Positions 43,181-58,466 of a stretch of DNA of 64,000 nt are shown one piece after another. The notes under the pieces are model-generated. The model ran no database searches. It saw only the letters and a list, made by a program, of their open reading frames with translations, and was not told the DNA's origin. Both the position numbers and the translations under genes were made by a program. How positions within the stretch are numbered: the stretch's first letter is position 1; every line of letters starts with the position of its first letter. This stretch comes from Torreya grandis (lineage: Eukaryota; Streptophyta; Pinopsida; Cupressales; Taxaceae): assembly GCA_037957365.1 (NCBI GenBank), contig JARHVA010000348.1:4934501-4998500 (forward strand), read 5' to 3'.

Positions 43181-46104
43181 GATATTTTATCACCAATGAT
43201 GATCTTCATAGTTATTATGGATTTCCTCATGAATACTTACTCGTATAATTACTTTTAAAAATGACTATATTAAATACTATATTGTTATATTGAAATAAGA
43301 AATCATGTATTATCAATGATGTAAATAATTTTAATATTATGAGAATATATAGATTGTATATTACTATGGAATTGAAGTATTAAACTAACTAAATAATAAA
43401 TCTAGTTTGTCTTACTTGGTACATACTTAGACATGGTTTCACATGTACTTGAGCTACAAATGAAGGGAAAATGTGGATTCAATTATTATGTTTAACCACT
43501 TACTATGAAGGTTGTTCATACTTAAAGAAATTAATATAAATATAAATTATGATGGCATCATTGATATGGTGCAAATTTACATCTCATTAAAGAAGTAACA
43601 TTATAATATATTCACATAATATTAAATTTGTAATCTAATATAAAAATATGTAATTGAAATTACAATGGAATAGATTGAAATGAAGGGTTGATTTGAAAAC
43701 TGAGTTTCCTAAATGGATTATAGATTAACAATTTTTTAAAAGGCAATACTATGAAAATAATTTTTTGGATAGTATTGAAATGACTTGATTGTGATTAGAT
43801 TTTGTCAAAATTATAGAGTAATTATTTACTTGCATTAATGGATATAATTGAATGAATGAATAAGAAACCTTTTAGAAAGGATAAATTGAATAAATAACTA
43901 AATAAAATTGAAAAAAGGCACATTTTTAAGGTACCCAATAGGGAATTTTTTACAACTTGCTTGACCTAATCAGAGGGGAAATAAAATATGAGTTGGATAT
44001 CCCAAAACACTCTTTGGTGAGTGGTTAATTATCACCTATATTTATTACTCCTAAGAGGGCTCAAATCACATGTAATTCTGATGTTTATGTGTATGTCTAC
44101 TCAATAGTTTTCCACTAGAGTGAAATGTAACTCTTTGGCTTTTAACACTTGATAATATGCAAGTTTGACCTTGCACTATTATTTAGACTTGGATTTTAGG
44201 ACTTTTCCTTTAAGGTTTTCTAGATTTGTATTATTTTAGATAGTAGATCGAGGGTGTGTAAATGTATTTATCAATCTATTCCAAGTGAATGCTAGATAGG
44301 TGTAGATTCTTACTACATAGGAATGGCCTTAAGCTTGATGTGTATATATAGATGACTATTTGGGTAATTTATCATGATAACAACATGTGAAACATGTATG
44401 AAGACCCAAGTGAGGGATTTTAAGCTATAAAATATGAATATATGAGGATCTTAGGACACTACAATAAAAATTAGATACTTCCAATCATTGTCAGTGTTTG
44501 AATGTTGCTAGCACTTCTCAAAGAGGTAAAAAAATGATTTAGAGTATGAAAATAGACTACTTATACTAATAGATAATTATGACATATAATAAGAATATGT
44601 TTTATATGAATGATTAAAATTTAGGTTGGTAAATTCCATAGATAGATAAATGGAAAAGGGATAATATGAGCAAGAGTCAAATGTGTACACAAAAATAATG
44701 TATATTAAAGATAGGTCAAAATTGATTTTTCCAAATGTCTAATAAAACAATGGGTGTCTACAATAAACATATAATTTTTTAACAAGGATTATTATTGTAA
44801 TTTTTTTAGTTTCTTGTTTTTCACATAGATCATTGGTTTGAATTATGATCTTATTCACATTTTTATTTTTTCTTCCCTTCTTACTTTTTTTTCATGTAGT
44901 CTTTTTTTTTTCCATTATTATGTTTTAATATTTTATATAATTATTCTTATCTTGGAGGCCTCATACTCCCCTTTTTAAACCATCATCAACCATTTTACCT
45001 CCTTGGATATATTTTGTGGTCCATTCATAATAATTGAATGTGTCTTATGCAGATTTGATGAAACACTAAATATGTCCTGTGTGTTTTAATGGACCCTTTT
45101 TCCCTCCACTATTTTTCAATGTTTAGATCCATAATTGTCACCTCTTTTTTATTTTATATGTTTTCTTACATTCCAATAATATCCTAATTCTATATATATA
45201 TATTCTTAGGGTAATTTTAATAATAGGTATCAATGGAGTATAAAGTGAAATTCAAGTCTATACACACTTGACATTGATAACAAGGGTGTTAAATACATAT
45301 TGTATAAAACAATAAGGATTAGGATAATGTCACATAGTTTCATTGCACTTAAGGTGAGGATTTAGAGCTATCACTCTTAAAAATCCATTTACATTGCTAT
45401 ATAAATACATTGACTCTAATTTTATCCATGCAAGATATGTAGCTAAAACTCCTCAATGAAGTTTATCAAGAATGCTAACCCATTATTTCATCTACTCATA
45501 TTTCAAGAGTTTTTTTAAAATTATGTCAAGGATAAATAATAATATAATTAGACCAGTATGATTAAAAAAGTATTTAATTCAACATACAAAACATGATTGA
45601 AATCTAATAATGCACACACCTAGAAATTTGTAGATTTTGACAAGTAGTGCAAGATAGATTTAGTGGTATAAAATGCATTTTGTGGCTCAATATGTACCAA
45701 TTCGATGGTTTGCCAAAATAAATTAGGGTAGATTCGATATTTACATGTGAAGTGCCAAAATTTTCCCTTGATTTTTTAATAGTTAGATTTAATACAAAGC
45801 AACACAAACACCGACATAGACCATATCAAGTTTGAAAATATCAAGCCATTAATTAGGTGTATCATTTTCCGACACTCTTCACTTCTCTTTGAATTGCAAT
45901 GGTTTTTTAATCATTTCATTTTATATTTATTTAATTTTTTATCCATATTTCATATTTGATTTTTTTAGGATAATATTATTCATGATCTTCATTGTGACAT
46001 CCTTTTATAATGTTATGCATATGTTAATCACCCTTAAACCAAAATTAACTAAAAATAATATATGAACCCCACCATTATTTAAAATCTTATATCTTTTTTG
46101 GGTT
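43181..46104. other. Anonymous AT-rich stretch
   Basis: No gene, LTR pair or RNA is recognisable. The sequence directly before 46105 (...ttttttgggtt) is the flank of the tandem array. Its last bases (ggttc) are the candidate left target duplication, whose partner would lie beyond the window. Confidence 0.5.
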
Positions 46105-49100
46105 CTATTATATCCCAAATTTTCACCTTAGATAAGTAAAATTAGACCTTATCAAATTTGGGATAACATGGAACTATCTCTAAGTATATGCAAATGGATA
46201 CAAGAGATAGATCTCTAAATTATGGTCTAGCTCCCTTGATCTAACTATTTGGATCTCAATTGCATTAGGATAATCACTTGTTTTGGGGAAAGGGAAGAAG
46301 GAAACATAAAATTAACCTACACTAATGGAGGTGATTCCCCAAGTATATCTCTACAAACATACTTGAAACTTGCACTATGAAGGTAGATTGTTAAAATTGA
46401 TCTCAACTCAAGATTCTTCTCACATAAGTATTTCTACATAGAGGAAGATTTTTAAGAATTTACAAATGTGGGTGAATATGAGTTCTAATCTCAGACACTA
46501 CTAATCTCTCTTCATAATTTAAAAACACCTAAAAAATAATTACACTTCATTAGACCTATTAGAAGAAGTATTACTCACATAATGCATACAGAGCAGAATG
46601 AAAGAAAGGAGAAAAAATCATCACTTGTCTTCTAAATATAATACTTGAAAAAATTAGGCAAGAATTGAAGAGACTAAACCATATTAATAAATTTATTCAA
46701 AGGCAAAACAAGATTTTAAAACTAGCAGGGCTTCACCATACCAATTGTGGATCCATTACAAAACCCAAATAGCTTCAATATATAAATCAATAAGAGAAGA
46801 GAGGGGAATGACATTAAATAGTCACAATTTCAAGTGTCAAGTCATAAATACCAGTTACAATGTAGGATAAATAGTTATAAAAAAAAATCAAGAAGATCTC
46901 TTGAACAACTGTCGATTTGAAATATGACATCTTCTTGAAGTTGGCATAGGGATCTTCATTATCCTTCTTGAAGTTATTTTCTTGATGAGGAGTTCACTAT
47001 CTATGAAAAACTATCTTAGAGGTCATTGAAAAATATCATCTAACTTGAGAAGGTGGAAACATGATTTGTGAAGATCATTATTCACCCCTTAAATGATGAC
47101 CTTCTCTTTGCCGCTTGTTACTACCTTTGAGTCACTCATTAGCCTTCTAGGCCTCAATTATCACACTTGTCATTGTGGTGAATTTCTCAAACTCAAGGAT
47201 ATTAATTTTAGATATGTGAGACACCTCATCAATACTTCTTGATCATATGGTATATCATATAGACTTCAATGAAAACATAAAATCACACTTCTCACAATCA
47301 ACTTGATAGTCACCTTGCTTCTCACTATTCTATCCAATATTTCCTACAACAATCAACTTAGCAGATGGGTTTACATTCATTACCAAGGTGAGAATGGGTT
47401 ATGATTAATTATAATACATATCTACACATATTCCACCATGACTTTCATTCATCTATTCCCTTATACACCTTCAAATCACCTCAAAACTTATTACAAACAC
47501 AAAATTTTACCCATATGTACAAGTGATGGTTCATAACAATGTAGTGGCAAGGATTCTAAGAGAGTGTCAAGTATTTCTAAATATATTTCCATTCTAATCG
47601 ACCCTTATCAATTCATTTCTCATTATGTCTTTCTCATTGGGTTTATATGAGGGTTTTAGGAGGGTTTTAGGTCATTCAAGTTCTTAACAATGATTCATAA
47701 AGGTTAAGCCCTTAACCCTAAAAACAATGCCAATAAGTTCAAGTATAGTACCCCCATAAACTATCCATAAGTTCTTAATACCCCATGCATATTGTTCATA
47801 CAGATGGGAGTGAAGGAAGTTGGCTCTCAAGTTTTTACTATGCATTTTGGACACCCCTTAGATAAACTGAGGCCAAATATGACCAATATGAGTTGTTATC
47901 TACAAAATATTAGGTCTTATAAATCCTATAATCTCCCATTAAGTCTCTAAAATTTCTTTATAATATCGAATGACCATAGGAGTTTCATTATAAGCCATGA
48001 GGTTCATGTCCAATTTTAGGCCTTATAGGCATATACTAGGTTTTCTAAGCATGCAGTCACTTATGAGTGTTCATAGTGACTATAAGACCTTATAAACACC
48101 TAATAATATTAAATTAAACCCTATAAATCATTATAAATTCATTAAAGACTCTTTCATTCATCCTTTCAACATCAATATACCAGGTCTATAGATTATCTTC
48201 CTTATGGAGTGCCTCAAGTCTGAAACAAAACAATGAGCACTCCCATTATCTATTTAACCTAGATGATATCATGAAAGTATATTTTAATTCATGATAACCT
48301 TAAATACCATGTTTCATCCTGACCATGCTTCTATATTCTTCAACACTTTCAATTCTCAAAACTAGCTTATAGATCTATGACTATTGCATGGTTTTGGTTG
48401 ACTGAGTATGAGGTTAGAAGCCAGTTTATTCAACCTTATTCATGTTATATTTGCCTCTGATAATCTCATGAAAATTTGATATCATCACTATGAGAGTGAT
48501 TTATACATGGTGCTTCATATTATACCTTTTTCTGCCAACCAAACCTGCATCCTCCATTAGCTTGGGCTAGTCTAAGTATGAGTCAAATTGTAGGTGTTCG
48601 TTAGAGAAGTTAAGAGGTTCATGTAGGTGGTGATACATTTTTTACTAATGTACTTTAGTATTTTGGTTCCTCCTAAGGCCATTAAGGTTTTCTCACACCT
48701 GAATGTATCCTTTTTTTCCTTGAGACCATGCAATCATTCCTTGCCATCAATGCACTAGGTATCACTTGCAATCTTCTAAGTTTATTTTGGCCTAATAGCA
48801 CTTTAGTTTTATGAGTGTTTCAATCAAGATTTTGACTGATTTAAAAACCAGTAAACCATCATTCTCTCTTGACCTACCAACTTCCTCTTGTGTCAATATG
48901 TTACTTCTAGTCCTAAGATATAAGAAGGAATCCATTAGACTTACTTAGACCTCATAAACTTCCACCAATAGATGACATTTTGTGGATTAAATTCCCTTTT
49001 TAGAGAAGTTGACGTAAACCTTCCATTTTTTTAACTTTTTTCAACTCTGTACCTTTCCATTTAGGTTGAGGTCTAAATATGTCTCACCATATCAACAAGT

Positions 49101-50600
49101 AGATATAATATCCATCATGTGATTAGACCCAAAATTCCTAATTTTTCATTCTCTTTCCACTCTTAATATCTCAAGCCTATGTGGTATTCTCATTTGAATA
49201 AAACTAGGTAAGAAGAATGGTATGAGGACTGTGTATCCACTTAGAACTATGTGCCCCATTTTTAGTCTTCTTCTTTGGTCTTGATGAGCTGATGAACCCT
49301 AAATGAATTGAGAACTCAATTCAGGTCTTAAAATCATAAAAACCATGTCTATTAGGTTTTGGATATTCTAACCATTATTTTTACATACATATAGGTGATT
49401 ATAGGTGAATGTACACATTAGTAATTTGATTAGTCCTTACTTAGTGTCTTAGATCCCTATCTTAATCAATCTCTAGATCTTTGAATGGATAATCTTACTA
49501 ACCATGCTCTGAGGGGTTGAAAATAAGTGTATTATTCTTAACCTGAATCCACTCATAGAAGGACAAACTTTGCAACTCTCAAACACTATTTTGTAGAACA
49601 TTGGTGTTCATTTATAACAAAAGGTGATGGTTTTACCTATCCTTTCATTATCACATGTGCCAAACTAATTTGAATTCCAAATGAAATGGGTAAATATGTT
49701 TTAAAATTCTACCTACACTACTTGGTTCACATAGACCAATCACCAAAGTATAATTAAAAGAGAAAAACTGAGCCATTGGGATTACATAGGTAGTTTAGAG
49801 TAACTAAAAATCTTAACAATTATTCATATAGCATAGATAAACAATATTGAAACCATCACCATGAAACAAAAGCTCACAAGAACTACTAACATTCCCCAAT
49901 TGCACTCACTCTAACTCCTCTTCTCCTATCTATACCAAATGAAAACTATTGACCCTTTTTTACCTATCCAAGAGAGCGATAAGAGAAAGGAATCAATTTT
50001 CATCAATATTGGATATGTTGAAGTTACTTGATCCTATAAATCACCTATGGAGATCTCAAGACACCTTATTAAATCCTTCACAAATGTAGAAGAGTCATAC
50101 CAATCCATACAACCATCTAAAACTAACCTATTTGTAGATGATCTTATTCATTTTTACGTTGGACCTAATACATTTTAGTTTCAAATATTTCTTTAACCTT
50201 ACTAATATGAATTACACTAGATTACATCTTAAAACACTGGTCTTTTTGTGGAAACTATACAATTCTTTAAAATGGCTAAAAAGGTGGCATAAAAGGACAT
50301 TAAGAAAGTTGACAAATATGATAAGGTTAAAAATGTTGTATGTGACCCTCAAAGTATGACTTGACCTCACATATGACCATGGTGACCATTTTAAAACCTA
50401 GGGGACCATATGAAAAGTTTGAACATGTAGGGGGTTGACCAAATTTGACTTAGGTGAATTTTTGGTCAATATTTTGGCAATTTCTATGGGTGGCATGCCT
50501 TCTATGGTAAGGACCAATTGCCTTCTATCCTTGGTAAATGGAGTCACTCATATACTACAATTCACACTGATATGCCTTTGAAAATTCCCCAAAATCACAA
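46105..50600 (-). repeat. Presumed LTR, copy 1 (3' LTR of unit 1)
   Basis: Non-coding and homologous to 53998-58450 and to 61919-64000. Its right edge is not fixed. The frame-free part reaches ~50600, but a purine-rich minus-strand stretch opposite 49908-49931 (a possible polypurine tract followed by TG) would make the LTR about 3.8 kb. Short frames inside (for example 50138-50359) are not genes. Confidence 0.55.
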
Positions 50601-50699
50601 CAAACACAACAAGAAACAAACACACACACAAAATAAGACACCAAGATAACACTTGTGCTCTCTATGCACTTGGGGAAAATACATAACCAACTCAAAGGA

Positions 50700-51659
50700 A
50701 AATAAACACCTATCTTAATATGTACAAGACCTCAAAATACTTGAGGTGAAGGACATATTCTTCATTTCTTCAACCAAGGTCAAATACAATGCTTTTAGAA
50801 TCACTATTAATCCATGAAACAAACCATCATAGAATGAATGTTTGTCAATGAAAACTTTCATTTTGAGGTAATAAAATGTATTACCATGTTGGAGCTCTCC
50901 TAAAGGTTTATTTGAATTTGTATCTTTCTTTACCTTTATCATTTCCACTTGGCACTCCTTAATCTAATAATTAAGAATCAAGAAATTCTTTCCAACTTCA
51001 AATGTGTTTGAATTCTAATTTTTTTGCTATTAGAAGTCATCAAGGTTATCTTCTTGTTCACCAAATACTTCCTAGTCTAAAAAAGTTGTTTATTTCTTGG
51101 TAGATACCCTAAGATCTTCTTTGTGTTTATTAGTTGCCTGGTTGACTTCATCAATTAGGTTTATATTCCTTTTGAAGAGTTGTAAACCTGATTATCTCCT
51201 CAAACTCATGTACTATGGCATTAAATTATTTCCACATATCATCCATATTTTATTGATTTTCATGTTCATGAGTGTTCTCTTCTTTGGCAAGTAGAATTGA
51301 ATGTTAACTAGGATTGTCATATCTTCTTACAACTAGGATATGAACATCATCATCCATGTGAAAAATATATTTTCCCCATGAAACTTGTTCTAGAGTGTCA
51401 TCAAAGTTTACCTCAAGAGCTCCATCACATTATTCATAGAGGATGTATGTACCAAGACCAGTTTATTCAATTTGATCATATGGATCAAAACCATATTGAT
51501 AAACTCACCATTCATCAAGGTACAAGTTAGCTATGCCATCAAGAAGTGTTAGAGGTTCTTGATCACTAGGATGATCTTCTTCATCACTGATATTTTAATT
51601 CATGTTATATGTATAAGGCACAAATGGATTTACATGAAAAATAGATAGAGGTTCATATT
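50700..51659 (-). pseudogene. Post-protease linker of unit 1
   Basis: This broken frame downstream of the protease contains acidic stretches (LDGIANLYLDEW-like and MDDDVHI-like). It ends with an open 77-residue piece (50948-50715) with a KHSFYDGLFHG...LVEEMKNMSFTSS stretch that is conserved in unit 2 (58796-58467). This is where RT should start in an autonomous gypsy element. No RT motif follows, and the coding signal stops. Confidence 0.5.
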
Positions 51660-51995
51660 TTATTGATATTTTATCACCATACCTAATCCTAAATGATAGG
51701 ACCACTCTAAAGTCAAGTATCCTCCAATATTGCTATTAAAATCTCTTGATAATAAATGGGTAAAATGATATGACACATTTATAACCACAACATCTTGAGG
51801 AATAGTGAAAGTAGGACAAGTTTGAAGAACAAAGTTGAAATGATTATGCCAATTGTCTTGCAATTGACCCATCCAGTTATATTACTCCCTTAGAATGAGG
51901 CCCATACTTCAAGTTCAACTTATTAGCTACTTGTTTGGGAAAAATTAAAGTACTTGATCCACCATCAATCAAACAATTGTGGATCAAATCATCTC
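51660..51995 (-). pseudogene. pro: Retropepsin of unit 1
   Basis: On the minus strand a CLIDGGSST block places the catalytic Asp at 51964-51966, in a D-G-G variant of the D-[ST]-G triplet. It is followed by NLKYGPHSKGV and then, in the open piece 51872-51660, by a TFTIPQDVVVINV...HLLSRDF stretch. This order (DSG, then HAC..F...QD..V..LP, then LSRDF..K.GGYL) is typical of one group of plant gypsy proteases. A stop and a frame change separate the two halves. The active Asp is retained here, unlike in unit 2. Confidence 0.7.
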
Positions 51996-52053
51996 CAATG
52001 ATAATAGAGAGACATAATGGAGGAGGTTTGTCTACTTTCTTAATTTTGTTTGA

Positions 52054-52398
52054 CTATCCCTCACTAGGATTTAATGTGTTTGTTAAGGCTTCTTCTTTCC
52101 CACTAAGTTGATTGGTTTCCAAACTAGGTTTGGATAGCTCCTCTTGGAGTAGGTCTACTTGTACAGGTATTTCAATTATATCCCACATTGATACATTCAC
52201 ATGAGCCTTCTTCATTTTCTCTACAATGTTAGTGAAAGAGCCACAAACCTTAGCTTTTCCACTAATAGGAATAGTGTTTCCTATACCTTGAGAATTTTTA
52301 GGTGTGAAAGATTTCTTAACATTCTGAATTCTTTGATCTACTTGTGCATTTGGGATTACATTAGACATACATTCCCTTTGGGATGTTTGAACACACAT
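52054..52398 (-). pseudogene. Gag-protease linker of unit 1
   Basis: An open piece of 114 residues starts at 52398. It is polar and ends with a VEKMKKAHVNVSMWDIIEIPVQVDLL stretch, a phrase that in plant gypsy polyproteins lies between the gag zinc finger and the protease. The degraded equivalent in unit 2 is at about 60250-59960. No catalytic function. Confidence 0.55.
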
Positions 52399-52699
52399 TG
52401 ATGAACCATAACTATCCCCCTTAACCTATTTAATTTCCTTTCTCTTTGCCCTTCTGTTTGTAATTATAGGACTTGAGTATTTTCTTGATTGACCTTGTTA
52501 ATTCATATCACATTAGTCATCTTACTACTAATTTAATAAATTAAACCCCACTTAAGTACCCTTTTCATTGTTCTTTCCTCCATTATGTACCTCATTTTGA
52601 GTCATGGTTGGCATTGTTCCCATATTTTCCATGAAAGCTTGATTGAAAGACTCATTAACATAGGTAGATGGATCATGAGATTGATCTCATGAAGGATAA

Positions 52700-53960
52700 C
52701 CATCATGCTCTTGAGAATTTTTTTTATTAGGCATTAATTCTTTTGAGGTAGAGAGAGCATTGGGATTATAACCATTATATATCTTTGCTTGAACTAGTTG
52801 TCCTTAACCTTGATGATGACCCTAAAAAGGTGGTCTATTACCTTGATAGTTTGGATAGGAATGGTTATATTGGTAGTGAATTTGGAAAGGCATCACGTGA
52901 TACTATTGTATAATCCTCTTGAGACCTAAAATACCTTTCTCAATAGCCCTCATTCTTTATACCTCATTAGATTTACTTGACTAAGGGTAGTTGACTTATG
53001 TTTTGGTTAGGAATGGGAACACTAGCAGGTGTAGGTGTTTATAAATTAGGGAATAGATTCATAGGGAGTCTTGGAGAAATCTTCCCATATTTAATAAAAT
53101 AATTCTTATCCCTAATGGCCACTTCATAGGCATTAGATAATGTGTTCCCTCCTAAATATTGTGCCATCATAGAAATATCATTATCAAAATCCTTAAGATA
53201 ATTAAAGAAAGCATGATGAGAAGTAGGTCTTACTAATATTTGGATCCTATCCCATGTCTTATAAAATATTGTGTTAAAATATTTAATAACTTATCGAGGT
53301 ACTCTCCTTATTTTGGTCATTTTTTCATTCAATGACAATTTGTCACTCTTGTCCTCAAACCTTATGCTCAAAGCATCCCCCAACTCATCCCATGTGGTGA
53401 TAGATTTAGGGGCCAAAGTACCATCCTAATAAAGAGATTTTATTTTGTAAGAGACATCCAACAACCTAGTTTATATGTTCTTCACAATGACATGATGCAT
53501 ATTGTAAAAGTTAGTAATGTTTTTAATGTGATCAATAAGGGTAATGGTAATCTCACTTGTGTATGAAGGGACACCATTGAGGGAATATATGGGAATGTCA
53601 TCCTAATGGTCAAGTCTTAAATGACTATAACCATTGAAATAAATCAAATTTAGGTTCCTTTCCATGGTATCTTTAGTAATTTTTAAGATTGGGCCAATCA
53701 AAAACTTTCTTATAGGTTTATGAGAAAGGTATGATGTCATTGGGTAAGTATGGGTGTTAGCAAATCTGTATGCTTTGATTAAATAATAAAGAATCTCTTG
53801 AAAAATAAAAGTAATGTCTTTATTATGATATCTTGTTCTTACCTTAGGCATGAAACAATGCACAAGTCTACAACCAAAATTCAAATGTTGGAGTTACTAG
53901 ATACTACGAGTAAACTATTTCAACCTCCTTATTGTCAAGGCCATCATCCACCTTGAACAA
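52700..53960 (-). pseudogene. gag: Gag of unit 1
   Basis: This begins just after the primer-site-like sequence. The open piece 53884-53603 reads KPIRKFLIGPIL...TMERNLNLIYFNGYSHLRLDH. Further on (about 53470-53330) is a GTLAPKSITTWDELGDAL...F.DKSDKLSL block, which is the gag capsid core (W..L ... SW.el ... F). Coding signal continues with stops to about 52700. A zinc knuckle is not clearly visible. Broken and not functional. Confidence 0.7.
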
Positions 53961-53974
53961 CTTTCTTGGAACAT

Positions 53975-53994
53975 AGGTCCTACTGAGTGTGCCA
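53975..53994 (-). promoter_or_regulatory. Primer-binding-site-like sequence, unit 1
   Basis: On the minus strand, a few bases after the presumed LTR end, the sequence tggcacactcagtaggacct starts with TGG as primer sites do. The same position in unit 2 (61893-61912) reads aacacacctgatgggacct, with the TGG decayed. I cannot match it to a specific tRNA. Confidence 0.35.
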
Positions 53995-53997
53995 TAA

Positions 53998-56900
53998 CTA
54001 TTATATCCCAAATTTTCACCCTAGATAAGTCAATTATACCTTCTCAAATTTGGGATAACATGGAACTATCTCTAAGTATATGCATATGGATACAAGAGAT
54101 AAATCTCTAGATTATGGGCTAGCTCCCTTGATCTAACTATTTAGGCTCTCAACTACACTAGGTTACTCACTTATTGGGTAGAAAAATGAAGAAGGAAACA
54201 TAAAATTAACCTACACTAATGGAAGTGATACACTAAATATATCTCCACAAACATGCTTTAAACTTGCACCATGAAGGTAGATTGTTAAAATTGATCTCAA
54301 CTCAAGATTCTTCCAGCATAAGTATTTATACATAGAGGTAGATTGCTATGAATTTATAGAGGTGTGTGAATAGTAGGTCTAATCTCAAACACTACTAATC
54401 TCTCTTCACACTTAAAAAACACCTAACAAATAGTTACACTTCATGAGACATGTAAGAAGAAGTATTACTCACACAATGCATACAAGAGTGGAATGAAGCA
54501 AGGAGAAACAATCATCACTTATCATCTAAATAAACTACTCAACATACTTAGGTAAGAATTTTATAGACTAAAAAATCTTAATAAATTTATTCAATGGAAA
54601 AACAAGATGTGAAAAATAACAAAGCTTCACCATACCAATTATGGATCCATTACAAAGTTAAAATGGCTTCAATATATAGAGCAACAAGATAAGAGAGAGA
54701 AGGACTGACATTGAAGAGTTAAAATGCCAAGTTTCAAGTCTTGAAGACCAGTTAAAATGTAGGAGAAAGAGTTAGAAAACAAATCATGAAGATCTCTTCA
54801 ACAAGTGTCAATCTGAAATATGACATCTTCCTAAAGTTGGCGTAGGGATCTTCATTGTCCTTCTTGAAATTGTTTGTTTGATGAGGAGTTCACTATCTAT
54901 CCAAAAATATATTATAGGTCATTGAAACATATCTTCTGACTTGAGAAGGTAGAAACATGATTCATGAAGATCATTATACACCACTTAAATGATGACCTTC
55001 TCTTTTCCATTTTTTGTTACTTCTTTGCAGTCACTCATTAACCTTCTAGGCCTCAATTTTCATACTTATCACTATGGTGAATTTAACACACTCAAGGATA
55101 TTAATTATATATATGTGAGACACCTCATAAATACTTCCTTGTCATATTATCTATCATATATACTTCAAAGAAAACTCAAAATCACACTTCTCACAATCAA
55201 CTTGACAATCACCTTGCTTTTCATTATTCTATCCAATACTACCTACAAAAATTAACTTATCAAATGGGATTTAATGCATAATCAAGGTGATAATGGGGTT
55301 TTAGGAATTATAATACATATCTACACATATTCCACCATGACTTACATTCCTATATTCCTTTATGCACCTTCAAATCACCTCAAAACTTGTAGAAAGCATA
55401 GAATTTTACCCATCTGTACAAGTGATGGTAAAAAAAATAAATTGGTAGGGATCTTGAGAGAGTTTCAAGTATGTTTAAATAATTTCCATGACAATTTATC
55501 TTTCTCAATTCATTTCTCATTATATATTTCGCATTGGGTTCATATGAGGGTTTTAGGTCATTCAGGTTCTTAACAATGATTCATAAAGGTTAAGCCCTTA
55601 AACCTCAAACCAATGCTACTGAGTTCAATTATAGTACCCTCATCAACTATAAATAAGTTATTAATACCCCATGAATATTTTTGGTATATAAGGGAGTGAA
55701 ATATTTTGGCTCTTGAGTTCTTACTATGCATTCTGGACACCCCTGAGATAAATTGAGGGCAAATATGACCAATCTAAGTTATTATCTAAAAATTTATGGA
55801 TATTATCAAACATTAACTCTCCCATTAATTATTTAAAATTTATTGGGAATATCACATGACCATAGGAGTGTCATTATAATCCATGAGGTTAATGTCTAAG
55901 TTTAGGCCTTATAGGCATATACTAGGTTTTCTGAGCATGTGGTCATTTATGAGTGTTCACAATTACTTTAGGACCTTATAAAAACTCATTAATATTTAAT
56001 TAGACCCTATTAATCATTATAAATTCATTTAAGTCATTGACATTCATCCTTTCACCATCAATATACTAGGTCTATGGATTATTTTGCTTGTGGAGTGCCT
56101 CAAGTCCGAGATAAAATAATGAGCACTCCCACTATAAATATGACCTAAAGGAGACCATGGAATCATATTTTAATTCATTATTAACTTTTTTACCATGTTT
56201 AAATCTTGACCATGCTTCTATATCCTTCAACCCTTATAATTATCAAAACTATCTTATGGGCTTGTGACTGTGTGCATGGTTTTAATTGACTGACTATGAG
56301 GTTAGAATCCATTTTTTTCAACCTTATTCCTATTTTATTTACCTATGATAATATCATGAAAATGTTATATCATCACTATGAGATTGATTTCTATGTGGTC
56401 ATTTATATTATACTATTTTCCACCAACCAAACCTGTATTCTCCATTAGTTTGGGCTAGTTTGAGTATGAGTAAAATTGTAGGTGTTCATTAGAGAATTTA
56501 AGAGGTTCATGTAGGTGGTGATACATGTTTAAATAATGTAATTTATTATTTTTGTTCGTCATAAGTTCACTAAGGTTTTCTCATACCTGAATGTATCCAT
56601 TTTTACCTTGTGACTATGTAATCATTCGTTACCATCAATGCACTAGGTGTCACTTGCAATGTTCCAAGTTCATTTTGGCCTAATGACACTATAATTTTCT
56701 AAGTGTTTCCATCAAGATTTTGAATTATTTGAAAACAATTCAAACATCATTCTCTCTTGACCTACCAAATTTTGCTTGTGTCAATATTTTACTTCTATTC
56801 CTAGGCTACAAGAAGGAATCCATTAGACTTACCTAGACCTCATAAACTTCTACCAATAGATGACATTGTGTGGAGAAGAATCCTTTTTTGAATAAGTTAA

Positions 56901-58450
56901 GGTAAAACTTCCATTTTTAAACTTTATTCAACACTTCACCTTTAAATTTATGTTTACGTTTGAATATGTCTCACCATCTCAACAAGTAGATATAAGATTC
57001 ATCATGTGATTAGACCCATAATTTCTATTTTTTCAATTTATTTCCACTCTCTCAATATCTTAGGCCTATGTGGTATTATCTTTTGAATAAAACTAGGTAA
57101 GAATAATAGTATGAGAATTTTGTATCCACTTAGGACTGTGCACCCCTTGTTTAGTCTTCTTCTTTGATCTTAATGAGCTAATGAACCCTGAATGATTTGA
57201 CAACTCCATTCAAGTGTTGAAAACATAAAAAACCTATCTCTTAGGCTTTGGATATTCTTACCATTATTTGTATATTCCTATAGGTGACTATGCACATTAT
57301 GAATCTAATTAGTCCTTAGTATCTTATATCCCTATCTCAATCAATCTCTAGATCTTTCAATGGAGAATCTTACAAACCATACTCTAAGGGGTTGAAAACA
57401 AGTATACTATTCTTGACTTAAATCCACTCATAGAAGGATAAAATTTTCAACTCTCAAACACTATTATACAGACCATTGGTATTCATTTCTAACATAAGGA
57501 GATTATTTTGCCTATCCTTTCATGATCACACATGCCAAACCAATTTGAATTCCACATTAAATGGGTGAACATGCTTTGAAAGTCTACGTACATTGCTTGG
57601 TTCACATAGACCAATCACCAAAGTGCAATTAGAAGAGAAAACTTAAGCCATTGGGATTGCATAAGAATTTTGGAGGTACTAACAACATTAATTATTGTTC
57701 ATACAGCATAGATCACCAATATTAAAACAATTACCATGAAATGAAAGCTCATAAGGACTATTAATATTCCCCAAGTGTACTCATTCCAACTCCTCTTCTC
57801 ATATCCATACCAAATGGAAACCATTGACCTTTTTTGACCTATCTAAGAGAATGATAGGATAGAAGAACCAATTTTATTCAATATTGGATATGTTGAAGCT
57901 ACTTGAGCATGGAAATTACCTATGGTGATATCAAGACACCTTCTTGAATCCTTCAAAACTATAGATGAATCATACCAATCCATCCAACCATATGAAACTA
58001 ACCCTTTTATAGATGATATTATTCTTTTTTATGTTGTGCCTAACACATTTTAGTTTCAAATATTTCTCTAACCTTCTTTGATAATAAGTACATTAATATT
58101 ATTCCTTTTGTGAAAACTATACAATTCCTTAAAATGACCAAAAAGGTGGCATAAAAGGACATTAAGAAAGTTAACAAATATGAAAAGGTTAAAACATGTT
58201 GTATGTGACCCTCAAAGTGTGACTTGACCTAAATTAGGACCATGGTGAAAATTTTAAAACCTAGGGGACCTTATAAAAATTTTGAACATGCAAAGGGGTT
58301 GACCAAATTTTACCTAGGGTGAAATTTTGGTCAACATTTTGGTGATTTCTAAAGGTAGCATGCCTTTTATGCTAATGACCAGTTGCCTTCTCCTATACTT
58401 GGGAATATAGTCACTCATATACTACCATTGACACTAAAAAACCTTTAAAA
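53998..58450 (-). repeat. Presumed LTR, copy 2
   Basis: Homologous to 46105-50600 over its length, with scattered substitutions and small indels. It lies between the two gag-protease interiors. The short frames within (for example 54989-55255, 55274-55573) are not considered genes. Confidence 0.6.
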
Positions 58451-58466
58451 TATCCCCAAACTCACA

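Noticed and set aside
52201..52401. Plus-strand 66-codon frame
   Set aside because: Shadow of the minus-strand gag-protease linker of array unit 1.
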